7,827 bases of DNA from positions 1-7,827 of the forward strand of contig CBFIIQ010000073.1 of assembly GCA_965662685.1 (NCBI GenBank), written 5' to 3'. A model generated the notes under the pieces. The model was not told where the DNA came from. It made no database searches and saw nothing but the letters and a program-made list of their open reading frames with translations. Made by a program: the position numbers and the translations under genes. Below, one piece after another: positions 1 to 5,957 of this stretch. Numbering within the stretch: the first letter of the stretch is position 1; each line of letters opens with the position of its first letter. This DNA comes from Eutrophocola sp965662685. GTDB lineage: Bacteria; Pseudomonadota; Gammaproteobacteria; Pseudomonadales; Pseudohongiellaceae.

Positions 1-723
1 TTGATAATGCCGCAATCTGACTCCCACACAAGGTCATCTCAAACCAGAGATATTATCAACCTGGGGCTGTGGACCAACAATGCCGCACTGGTTCAACTAC
101 TTGGTCTGTGCCCCTTGTTGGCAGTAAGCAATTCTGTCGTCAATGCGGCAGGTTTGGGACTGGCAACAATCGCTGTATTACTGGGCTCAAATGGCATCGC
201 CTCCCTGAGTCGGCAGCGGCTCACCCCGGCTATTCGTCTGCCGATATTTGTCCTGATTATTGCCACATTTACTACCTGTGCCGAACTGTTACTGCGTGCA
301 TTTGCCATAGAACTTTTTCAGGCTCTGGGCATCTTCATACCTCTAATCGTCACCAATTGCACTATCCTCGGTCGCGCGGAAAGTTTTGCCTCGAAAAACG
401 CTCTGGGCCCTTCTTTGCTGGATGGCTTGATGACCGGTATGGGCTTTGCAGCTGTTCTGCTGGTGCTGGGTATGCTCAGGGAATTAGTAGGAACCGGCGC
501 TGTATTTGCCAATATGGAGCGTCTGCTGCCGTTTGCTGGTAACTGGACGCTGCAGTTAACCTCCAGCTATAAACCTTTTCTACTGGCCATCCTGCCACCG
601 GGCGCCTTTCTTTTTATGGGCGGGCTTATAGCATTGAAAAATATAACCGACAGGAAACTCGCCCGACTTGTCCCTGAAAACCATGAGTCAACACCAGGCA
701 AGCGTGTCAGGGTGACAGGATGA
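1..723 (+). CDS. rnfE: Rnf/Rsx electron transport complex subunit E
   Basis: Integral inner-membrane subunit of the Rnf complex, which couples electron flow between ferredoxin and NAD to ion transport; the E. coli version (Rsx) keeps SoxR reduced. The 240-residue frame has the family signature: the segment GLWTNNAALVQLLGLCPLLA near residues 22-41, then VTNCTILGRAE around 117-127. Cys37 and Cys120 sit where RnfA/RnfE/NqrD proteins have conserved membrane cysteines, thought to hold an Fe-S centre shared with RnfA. About six hydrophobic segments are visible (roughly 30-50, 52-68, 80-100, 105-123, 140-162, 190-212). The frame opens with TTG at the very first base, but ATG at 7 is a better start: a TGA (2-4) and a TAA (5-7) lie just before it in another frame, as expected if an upstream rnfG ends here. 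That upstream gene is outside the window. The stop overlaps the start of nth (ATGA). Subunit identity is secure; the exact start is not. Confidence 0.95.
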   Translation: MIMPQSDSHTRSSQTRDIINLGLWTNNAALVQLLGLCPLLAVSNSVVNAAGLGLATIAVLLGSNGIASLSRQRLTPAIRLPIFVLIIATFTTCAELLLRAFAIELFQALGIFIPLIVTNCTILGRAESFASKNALGPSLLDGLMTGMGFAAVLLVLGMLRELVGTGAVFANMERLLPFAGNWTLQLTSSYKPFLLAILPPGAFLFMGGLIALKNITDRKLARLVPENHESTPGKRVRVTG

Positions 724-1355
724 ATAAAGCCAAGCGTACTGAAATTTTTACGCGCCTGCGCAACGAAAATCCTACTCCGACTACGGAACTGAAATACAAT
801 TCGACCTTTGAATTGCTGATCGCTGTGCTGCTTTCAGCCCAGGCCACCGATGTCAGTGTTAACAAGGCTACCGAGAAACTATTCCGGGTGGCCAGTTCAC
901 CTGAAGCTATGCTCGCCCTGGGTGAGAGCAAAGTAAGAAATTACATCAAGACCATCGGTCTGTTTAATACCAAGGCGGCCAATATCATCAAAACATGCAA
1001 AATTCTTGTAGAAAAACACAATTCGCAAGTCCCTAAAACCCGCGAGGCACTGGAAGCCCTGCCCGGCGTCGGCCGTAAAACCGCCAATGTCGTCCTTAAT
1101 ACCGCCTTTCGCGAAGCCGCCATGGCAGTAGACACACATATCTTCAGAGTATCGAACCGCACCGGGATTGCACCGGGAAAAAATGTACTGGAGGTGGAAA
1201 AGAAGCTAATGAAGTTCATACCGGAGGAATTTATTCTGGATGCACACCACTGGCTCATTCTGCATGGCAGATATACCTGCCTCGCGCGGAAACCACGTTG
1301 CGGTTCCTGTGTCATTTCAGACCTGTGTGAATATAAAAAGAAGGAACTGGATTAA
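720..1355 (+). CDS. nth: Endonuclease III (DNA glycosylase/AP lyase)
   Basis: Base-excision repair enzyme that removes oxidised pyrimidines and cuts the abasic site by beta-elimination. The 211-residue protein has the usual length and all key parts. The helix-hairpin-helix LPGVGRKTANVV (114-125) carries the catalytic Lys120. The motif VDTHIFRV (137-144) carries the catalytic Asp138. A C-terminal [4Fe-4S] loop has Cys187, Cys194, Cys197 and Cys203 in the family spacing C-x6-C-x2-C-x5-C. From memory these positions match E. coli Nth numbering exactly. The ATG overlaps the rnfE stop by four bases, so translation is probably coupled; an AGGGTG ribosome-binding-like sequence lies at 709-714. The rnfE-nth order is the same as the E. 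coli rsx-nth operon, so nth is probably the last gene of that transcript. Confidence 0.98.
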   Translation: MNKAKRTEIFTRLRNENPTPTTELKYNSTFELLIAVLLSAQATDVSVNKATEKLFRVASSPEAMLALGESKVRNYIKTIGLFNTKAANIIKTCKILVEKHNSQVPKTREALEALPGVGRKTANVVLNTAFREAAMAVDTHIFRVSNRTGIAPGKNVLEVEKKLMKFIPEEFILDAHHWLILHGRYTCLARKPRCGSCVISDLCEYKKKELD

Positions 1356-1369
1356 CTGACCAGATCAGA

Positions 1370-1388
1370 GCGAACGCGGTACGTTCGC
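1370..1388. other. GC-rich hairpin between convergent nth and argG
   Basis: A perfect 7-base inverted repeat, GCGAACG (1370-1376) and CGTTCGC (1382-1388), encloses a 5-base loop. It lies 14 bases after the nth stop, in the 98-base gap between the convergent nth and argG. Its position suggests a bidirectional 3'-end structure, but neither strand has a T-run after the stem, so it is not a textbook intrinsic terminator. It could instead stabilise 3' ends against exonucleases. Confidence 0.4.
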
Positions 1389-1453
1389 CCTGTAAAAGCC
1401 TGAACTTGCCGGCATGACACTACAGACTTGGCTGCGCGCCAGTGTTTGGCTTT

Positions 1454-2668
1454 TTATGGTTTCTTGCGTTTACTGGCCAGTGTGCGCAAGCGCAGGGCAT
1501 TCAGTTTAATAAAGCCCTCTGCATCATGCTGATCATAGGCACCGGCATCGTCCTCGAACGAAGCAACCATGTCATCATAAAGCGACTCATCCGACTGTCG
1601 GCCAACAACGATAACATTGCCCTTATACAGTTTGAGACGTACCGAACCGTTTACATGTTCCTGGGTCTTGTCGATCAGTGCCTGCAACGCTTCACGCTCC
1701 GGTGACCACCAATAGCCGTTATAGATCAGCGAGGCATAGCGCGGCATCAATTCATCTTTCAAGTGGGCTGCTTCGCGGTCCAGTGTTAATGATTCAATGG
1801 CCCGATGTGCTTTCAGCATAATGGTACCGCCCGGGGTTTCATAACAGCCTCTGGCTTTCATACCCACATAACGATTTTCGACAATATCGGTACGACCAAC
1901 ACCATTGGCTCCACCTACTTTGTTCAACTCCTCAAGTATGGTCGCCGGTGATAGTTTTTCACCATTAATTGCCACAATGTCACCCTGGGCAAATTCAAGA
2001 TCAATATAGCTGGGCTGATCTGGTGCGTTCTCGGGAGACACGGACCATTGCCACATACTTTCTTCAGGCTCTGCAGAAGGATCTTCCAGAATGCCGCCTT
2101 CATAGGAGATATGCAGCAAGTTGGCGTCCATGGAATACGGTGATTCATTGCCGCGTTTCTGCTCAACAGAAATATTATGTTGCTCGCAATAGGCCATCAG
2201 TTTTTCACGGGAATTCAAATCCCATTCGCGCCAGGGAGCAATGATCTTGATCCCGGGTTTCAGTGCATAGGCACCTAGTTCAAAACGAACCTGGTCATTA
2301 CCTTTCCCGGTAGCGCCATGGGAAATGGCATCGGCGCCGGTTTCTTCGGCAATTTCCACCAGTCGCTTGGCAATCAGAGGCCGTGCAATGGAGGTACCCA
2401 GCAGGTATTCGCCTTCATAAATCGTGTTGGCACGAAACATCGGAAAGACGAAATCGCGCACAAATTCTTCGCGGATATCATCGATATAAATTTCCTTTAT
2501 TCCCAGAGCCTCAGCCTTGGCACGGGCAGGTTCAACTTCCTTGCCCTGCCCTACGTCAGCAGTAAATGTTACGACTTCGCATTGATATACATCCATCAAC
2601 CATTTGGCAATTACTGAAGTATCCAGGCCACCTGAATAGGCCAGTACAACTTTCTTGATATCCGACAT
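1454..2668 (-). CDS. argG: Argininosuccinate synthase
   Basis: Catalyses the ATP-dependent joining of citrulline and aspartate to argininosuccinate, the penultimate step of arginine synthesis, in the cytoplasm. With the start at 2668 the protein has 404 residues, typical of the roughly 400-residue ArgG class rather than the longer E. coli-type enzyme. The N-terminal PP-loop ATP-binding motif SGGLDTS is at residues 12-18. Other conserved segments follow in order: SHGATGKGNDQVRFE, YSMDANLLHISYEGG, GRTDIVENRYVGMKARG and YETPGGTI. The frame could extend to a TTG at 2689, but AGGAGAG (2673-2679 on this strand) sits just ahead of the ATG at 2668, which also gives the usual N-terminus. The gene is transcribed alone, convergent with nth and divergent from pyrC. 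I saw no clear ArgR box upstream. Confidence 0.98.
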   Translation of the reverse strand: MSDIKKVVLAYSGGLDTSVIAKWLMDVYQCEVVTFTADVGQGKEVEPARAKAEALGIKEIYIDDIREEFVRDFVFPMFRANTIYEGEYLLGTSIARPLIAKRLVEIAEETGADAISHGATGKGNDQVRFELGAYALKPGIKIIAPWREWDLNSREKLMAYCEQHNISVEQKRGNESPYSMDANLLHISYEGGILEDPSAEPEESMWQWSVSPENAPDQPSYIDLEFAQGDIVAINGEKLSPATILEELNKVGGANGVGRTDIVENRYVGMKARGCYETPGGTIMLKAHRAIESLTLDREAAHLKDELMPRYASLIYNGYWWSPEREALQALIDKTQEHVNGSVRLKLYKGNVIVVGRQSDESLYDDMVASFEDDAGAYDQHDAEGFIKLNALRLRTLASKRKKP

Positions 2669-2672
2669 CAAA

Positions 2673-2679
2673 CTCTCCT
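2673..2679 (-). promoter_or_regulatory. Ribosome binding site of argG
   Basis: On the minus strand AGGAGAG lies four bases before the ATG at 2668 (six from the AGGAG core). This strong Shine-Dalgarno match decides the start against the upstream in-frame TTG at 2689. Confidence 0.8.
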
Positions 2680-2736
2680 GATGTGACAACTAAACCAGAG
2701 GGCGAGTAAATTGGCCCATGATAAAAAAAGGCGGGT

Positions 2737-2765
2737 ATTGTAACGCTGCCAGAGTCATTTGCGAA
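2737..2765 (-). promoter_or_regulatory. Candidate sigma70 promoter of argG
   Basis: On the minus strand TTCGCA (2765-2760, four of six matches to TTGACA) is followed after 17 bases by TACAAT (2742-2737, five of six matches to TATAAT). This would give a leader of about 60 bases before argG. The spacing is ideal but the -35 is moderate, so this is a candidate only. Confidence 0.4.
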
Positions 2766-2875
2766 ATGAATCGTCACTATTCCTCCGGATTTAACGCTAA
2801 TTCGCCCCTGTGCATGGCAATAGCAAAAATCCACATAACCCAGGACGCCAGGAAGCATCGTTAAGCAGGAAGAGC

Positions 2876-2884
2876 TGATATAAT
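2876..2884 (+). promoter_or_regulatory. Extended -10 promoter of pyrC-rnt
   Basis: TGATATAAT is a perfect extended -10 element (TGn plus TATAAT at 2879-2884). There is no good -35 hexamer 16-18 bases upstream, which is typical of extended -10 promoters. Transcription would start near 2891, leaving a leader of about 50 bases. The element sits inside the palindrome GCTGATATAATCAGC (2874-2888; arms GCTGAT and ATCAGC), which might be an operator. Confidence 0.55.
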
Positions 2885-2942
2885 CAGCAGACAGGTTTAT
2901 TAAACGTCAAGACTCATTGAAATCAACAGGAAACACCCAGTA

Positions 2943-3980
2943 ATGCAGGAAATTACTCTGACCAGACCCGATGACTGGCACCTTCATCTGCGCGATGGTG
3001 CCGCATTGCCTGACACAGTTGCCCATACCGCCCGCATTATGGGGCGAGCTATCATCATGCCCAACCTGGTTCCACCTGTTACTACCACTTCTGATGCCCG
3101 GGCCTATCGTGAAAGGATAATGGCGCAGATCCCCAACGGCAGTGCTTTTAAACCTCTGATGACACTTTACCTCACCGACGTAACCACTGCGGCAGAAATT
3201 TCCAGGGCCAGGGAAAGCGGCATTGTCTATGGTGTTAAACTTTATCCCGCTGGCGCCACCACCAACTCGGACCAAGGCGTCACGGATATCAGCAAGACCT
3301 ATCCTGCACTGGAAAAAATGATCGAACTGAATATGCCTCTGCTGATTCATGGCGAAGTGACACGGCATGAAGTGGATATTTATGACCGTGAAAAAGCCTT
3401 TATTGATGAAGTACTGATCCCGCTACATGCCCGGTATCCATCACTTAAAATTGTGTTTGAACATATAACCACCCGTGACGCCGTAGATTTTGTCCTTGCC
3501 TCTGACCAACACATTGCTGCCACTGTCACTCCACAGCATCTCATGTTCAATCGTAACCACATGCTGGCTGGCGGCATCCGTCCCCATTACTATTGCTTAC
3601 CGGTATTGAAAAGAAATAGCCATCAGCAGGCGTTGCTGGATGCCGTGGCCAGTGGCTCAGCAAAATTTTTCCTCGGGACGGATTCCGCCCCCCACGCTGT
3701 CGGTAAAAAAGAAGCCGCATGCGGTTGTGCCGGCTGCTTTTCATCCTTCGCCGCACTGGAATTCTATGCCGAGATTTTTGATCAACTGAACAGCCTGGAC
3801 AAACTGGAAGCCTTTGCCAGTTTCCACGGGCCGGATTTTTACGGTCTGCCCAGAAACCAGGAGCAAATAACCTTGCGCAAGGAAAGCTGGGCAGTACCGT
3901 CCAGCTATACAGTCGGCAATGATCAAGTCATTCCTCTGTTTGCCGACAATCACCTTTCCTGGTCAATCGTCAACGACTAA
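2943..3980 (+). CDS. pyrC: Dihydroorotase
   Basis: Zinc amidohydrolase that interconverts carbamoyl-aspartate and dihydroorotate in de novo pyrimidine synthesis. The 345-residue length fits the E. coli-type (class II) enzyme. The binuclear metal site is complete: His13 and His15 in DDWHLHLRDG, Lys99 in GVKLYPAGATTNS (the lysine that is carboxylated in this family), His136 in LIHGEV, His174 in FEHITT, and the catalytic Asp247 in LGTDSAPH. From memory each lies three residues before its E. coli counterpart, consistent with a slightly shorter N-terminus. AGGAAA at 2928-2933 precedes the ATG by nine bases. rnt begins seven bases after the stop, so the two genes probably share a transcript. I saw no obvious PurR box or pyrimidine-sensitive leader hairpin of the E. 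coli pyrC kind, though the promoter palindrome could be a regulatory site. Confidence 0.98.
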   Translation: MQEITLTRPDDWHLHLRDGAALPDTVAHTARIMGRAIIMPNLVPPVTTTSDARAYRERIMAQIPNGSAFKPLMTLYLTDVTTAAEISRARESGIVYGVKLYPAGATTNSDQGVTDISKTYPALEKMIELNMPLLIHGEVTRHEVDIYDREKAFIDEVLIPLHARYPSLKIVFEHITTRDAVDFVLASDQHIAATVTPQHLMFNRNHMLAGGIRPHYYCLPVLKRNSHQQALLDAVASGSAKFFLGTDSAPHAVGKKEAACGCAGCFSSFAALEFYAEIFDQLNSLDKLEAFASFHGPDFYGLPRNQEQITLRKESWAVPSSYTVGNDQVIPLFADNHLSWSIVND

Positions 3981-3987
3981 AATACTA

Positions 3988-4632
3988 ATGAATAAACCTG
4001 AAACACAAAACAAAGCAGCTTCCCAACTCGCCGGTCGCTTTCGCGGCTTTTTACCGGTAGTAATCGATGTTGAATGTGGCGGCTTTAACAGTGCAACAGA
4101 TGCCCTGCTTGAAATTGCTGCAGTGACAGTTGGCATGGATGAGAACGGCATCCTTAAACCTGAGGACACATGGTTTTACAGGGTTGAACCTTTTCCCGGC
4201 GCCAACCTTGAAGAATCTGCGTTAAAATTTACCGGGATCGACCCCCATCATCCTTTGCGAATTGCCCACAAGGAGCCGGAAGTGTTCAGGGAACTGTTCA
4301 AGAATATTCGCAAAAAAATGAAGGAAGAGCATTGCACGCGTGCCATCCTGGTAGGGCATAATGCTCATTTTGATCATGGCTTTGTCACTGCCGCCGCAGA
4401 ACGCAACGCCCTCAAGCGTAATCCCTTTCATCCCTTTTCAAGCCTCGATACTGCGTCAATGAGCGCTGTTGCATTTGGCCAGACAGTGCTGTCACGAGCC
4501 TGCGAATGTGCCGAGATTGACTTCAACAATGAAGAAGCACATTCGGCACGCTATGATGCTGAAAAGACCGCAGAACTGTTTTGTTTCATCATTAACCGCT
4601 GGCAAAAACTTGGTGGTTGGCCCTTATCCTGA
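3988..4632 (+). CDS. rnt: Ribonuclease T (DEDDh 3'-5' exoribonuclease)
   Basis: Single-strand-specific 3' exonuclease that trims tRNA CCA ends and matures the 3' ends of 5S and 23S rRNA and other stable RNAs; in E. coli it acts as a dimer. The 214-residue protein has the full DEDDh set: Asp27 and Glu29 in VIDVECGGFN, Asp129 in GHNAHFDHGF, and His185 with Asp190 in HSARYDAEKTAELF. From memory all are shifted by four from E. coli RNase T. The open frame extends upstream to 3919, inside pyrC, but the residues before ATG 3988 do not look like the family. The chosen start lies seven bases after the pyrC stop. No clear Shine-Dalgarno precedes it, so it probably relies on translational coupling to pyrC. 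The pyrC-rnt pairing is also known from Pseudomonas. Confidence 0.96.
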   Translation: MNKPETQNKAASQLAGRFRGFLPVVIDVECGGFNSATDALLEIAAVTVGMDENGILKPEDTWFYRVEPFPGANLEESALKFTGIDPHHPLRIAHKEPEVFRELFKNIRKKMKEEHCTRAILVGHNAHFDHGFVTAAAERNALKRNPFHPFSSLDTASMSAVAFGQTVLSRACECAEIDFNNEEAHSARYDAEKTAELFCFIINRWQKLGGWPLS

Positions 4633-4738
4633 AGAACATAATAAAGTCAGAATTAACTTCATTTTTCTGTCCTTCCAAGCCAGTAGAACAAGAGTCCTGG
4701 CTCAACCCATAATCCTCATCCTCAACACTTGTCTGCAC

Positions 4739-4752
4739 TTGATTAAAGTCAA
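4739..4752 (+). promoter_or_regulatory. FNR/Anr-type binding site upstream of the usp gene
   Basis: TTGATTAAAGTCAA matches the FNR/Anr consensus TTGAT-N4-ATCAA at nine of ten defined positions; the single difference is G for A in the right arm. Its centre is about 41 bases before the start point predicted from the -10 element at 4774-4779. That is the position of a class II FNR-activated promoter, so the downstream gene is probably induced when oxygen is low. Confidence 0.7.
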
Positions 4753-4773
4753 GGTGATTTCCTGTTAGCGCTT

Positions 4774-4779
4774 TATAGT
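4774..4779 (+). promoter_or_regulatory. -10 element of the usp promoter
   Basis: TATAGT matches the sigma70 -10 consensus at five of six positions. It lies 21 bases after the FNR-like site, the arrangement expected when the activator overlaps the -35 position. Transcription would begin around 4786, about 28 bases before the start codon. Confidence 0.55.
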
Positions 4780-4802
4780 TAAACAGTTAATCATATTTTT
4801 TC

Positions 4803-4807
4803 AGGAG
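4803..4807 (+). promoter_or_regulatory. Ribosome binding site of the usp gene
   Basis: AGGAG lies six bases before the ATG at 4814, an optimal Shine-Dalgarno arrangement that fixes the start. Confidence 0.8.
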
Positions 4808-4813
4808 TTAAGC

Positions 4814-5623
4814 ATGGCAGATGGTAGAAAGGTATTAGTTATTATAGAAGCGACTCAGGACAAGCACCTGGCATTGGAACGCGCTGTAATCACCTCGGAA
4901 ATAAAGGAAGCTGGCTCCCATGTCCATCTTTTTATAAGCGTCGATAATGAAAACACAAAACTTTCTGCCGACAATGACAACCTGTATCGGGATGATGCGT
5001 GGCTTAACGCTATTACTGATAAATTAAAAAGTGCCGGCGCATCTTTCAGCTTTGAACTGTGCTGGTCAAATGAATGGCAAAAAGCAGTATTGGCCAGTGC
5101 ACAACGTTTCCAGCCCGACCACATTTTTATGCCGGACTCCCGGGAAGGCAAGAAAGGACTGTTCAGTAATCAGCAATGGGCGCTGTTGCGAACTTCTGTA
5201 GCGCCGGTCACAATCGTGCGCTCGAGTGACATAAAACCACGCAAGAAAATCCTGGCAGCCATTAATATTCAAAAACAGGACGAACCGGAATACGCCAGGC
5301 TCAACGAAAAAATTCTGGTAGAAGGACAGAATATTGCAAAACACTATGATGCAGATTTTTTTGTCGTCAATGCCTATAAAGACAGCATGAACTTCCCTGA
5401 TCGGCAAAGGATCATGAAAATTTCCGGACTGCCTACTGACAGAGTACATGCCGAAGAGGGCGATCCTGCAACAGTGATCTCCCGCTATGCTAAAGAAATT
5501 GACGCCGACACAGTGCTCATTGGTACCTTGGCAAGGCATGGAGCCAAAGCCATTATGAAAGGCAATACTTCAGAGAAAGTGTTAAGTAAACTTGATGATC
5601 AGGACGTCATTGCTTTTTCCTGA
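4814..5623 (+). CDS. UspE-like tandem universal stress protein
   Basis: Cytoplasmic stress protein of 269 residues with two Usp (Rossmann-like) domains. The first runs from about 5 to 136, beginning with the strand KVLVIIEA and ending APVTIVR. The second runs from about 143 to 269, beginning KKILAAINI and ending DVIAF. The second domain keeps the UspE-type nucleotide-loop pattern, IGTLARHG (236-243) followed by KGNTSEKV (249-256). In the usual G-x2-G-x9-G motif the second glycine is replaced by Ala240. The first domain shows no such motif, as in E. coli UspE. The segment WALLRTSVAPV and the following LNEKILVEG also resemble UspE as I remember it. The protein is shorter than E. coli UspE (about 316 residues). 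An FNR/Anr-like promoter precedes the gene and a strong terminator follows, so it appears monocistronic. This fits the oxygen-limitation role of Usp proteins in Pseudomonas. The ligand is not known. Confidence 0.85.
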   Translation: MADGRKVLVIIEATQDKHLALERAVITSEIKEAGSHVHLFISVDNENTKLSADNDNLYRDDAWLNAITDKLKSAGASFSFELCWSNEWQKAVLASAQRFQPDHIFMPDSREGKKGLFSNQQWALLRTSVAPVTIVRSSDIKPRKKILAAINIQKQDEPEYARLNEKILVEGQNIAKHYDADFFVVNAYKDSMNFPDRQRIMKISGLPTDRVHAEEGDPATVISRYAKEIDADTVLIGTLARHGAKAIMKGNTSEKVLSKLDDQDVIAFS

Positions 5624-5675
5624 TTAATTTTCTGACTAGACAAGGCGACAATGACTCAAGCCTTGAATAATAATA

Positions 5676-5707
5676 AACCGGGGTAGCTATGCTTACCCCG
5701 GTTTTTT
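5676..5707 (+). terminator. Rho-independent terminator after the usp gene
   Basis: A perfect 10-base stem, AACCGGGGTA (5676-5685) and TACCCCGGTT (5694-5703), encloses an 8-base loop and runs into a six-T tract (5702-5707). It starts about 50 bases after the stop codon. A-residues before the stem give some bidirectional character. A weaker 6-base inverted repeat, CAAGGC/GCCTTG (5641-5646 and 5660-5665), lies just upstream. Confidence 0.92.
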
Positions 5708-5957
5708 CATTTAAGTAATTCTTTTAAGCAAAACCTTCTACTTTTTACCAATAGTTTTCTACCACCTTTACCTCTTTTTTTTCTTAAATCGCCTGCCTCG
5801 ATTTGCCTGTGCAAACTGTTATTTTCTGCTTTCTTTATTAGTGACTGGAATCTTTAGCCGTTTACAGTCTATTATTGCCGATTAGTTTACTGGATCCCGG
5901 TGATTCTGGAACCCAGTAATAATTAACAACTCCAACACAATAATCAGAATTTGCCGA
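5708..5957. other. AT- and pyrimidine-rich intergenic region before the synthetase gene
   Basis: No convincing gene is seen between the usp gene and the acyl synthetase gene (334 bases in all, including the terminator). The stretch 5732-5785 is strikingly pyrimidine-rich on the plus strand and holds loosely repeated TTCTAC (5736, 5757) and TTTACC (5744, 5767) units. A possible -10 (TATTAT, 5870-5875) has no good -35. An inverted repeat, TTACTGG (5887-5893) and CCAGTAA (5913-5919), precedes the synthetase start by about 40 bases. The promoter of that gene must lie here, but I cannot place it firmly. Confidence 0.5.
5887..5919. repeat. Inverted repeat upstream of the acyl synthetase gene
   Basis: The arms TTACTGG and CCAGTAA form a 7-base perfect dyad separated by 19 bases. 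The inner parts ATCC and GGAA can extend the pairing imperfectly. There is no T-run afterwards, so it is not a terminator. It may be an operator or a leader hairpin for the gene starting at 5958. Confidence 0.4.

Noticed and set aside
69..542. 157-residue open frame inside rnfE on the same strand
   Set aside because: It is a shifted-frame shadow of rnfE, cysteine-rich and low-complexity in character, with no recognisable motif.
1438..1456. Possible plus-strand terminator GCCA-gtgtt-TGGC followed by TTTTT after nth
   Set aside because: The stem has only four pairs and ends within the argG stop region; too weak to list as a terminator.
1442..1705. 87-residue plus-strand frame over the 3' end of argG
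   Set aside because: It lies antisense to a secure argG coding region and has no recognisable family; ribosome-binding support is absent.
2669..2689. TTG start giving a seven-residue longer ArgG
   Set aside because: The strong AGGAGAG before ATG 2668 would lie inside that extension, and the shorter form has the family N-terminus.
2760..2785. Possible ArgR box (TGAAT...ATTC) upstream of argG
   Set aside because: The half-sites are separated by seven bases instead of four and one arm is incomplete, so it does not fit the ARG box.
2907..3368. 153-residue minus-strand frame opposite pyrC
   Set aside because: It is antisense to conserved dihydroorotase codons and shows no family motif.
4678..4702. 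AGCCAG/CTGGCT inverted repeat after rnt as a terminator
   Set aside because: It has a 13-base loop and no T-run; it is probably incidental.
4469..4768. 99-residue plus-strand frame crossing the rnt end and the usp promoter
   Set aside because: It overlaps rnt in another frame and would run through the FNR-like site; no motif or ribosome binding site supports it.
5066..5539. 157-residue minus-strand frame opposite the usp gene
   Set aside because: It is an antisense shadow of the Usp coding region, without recognisable domains.
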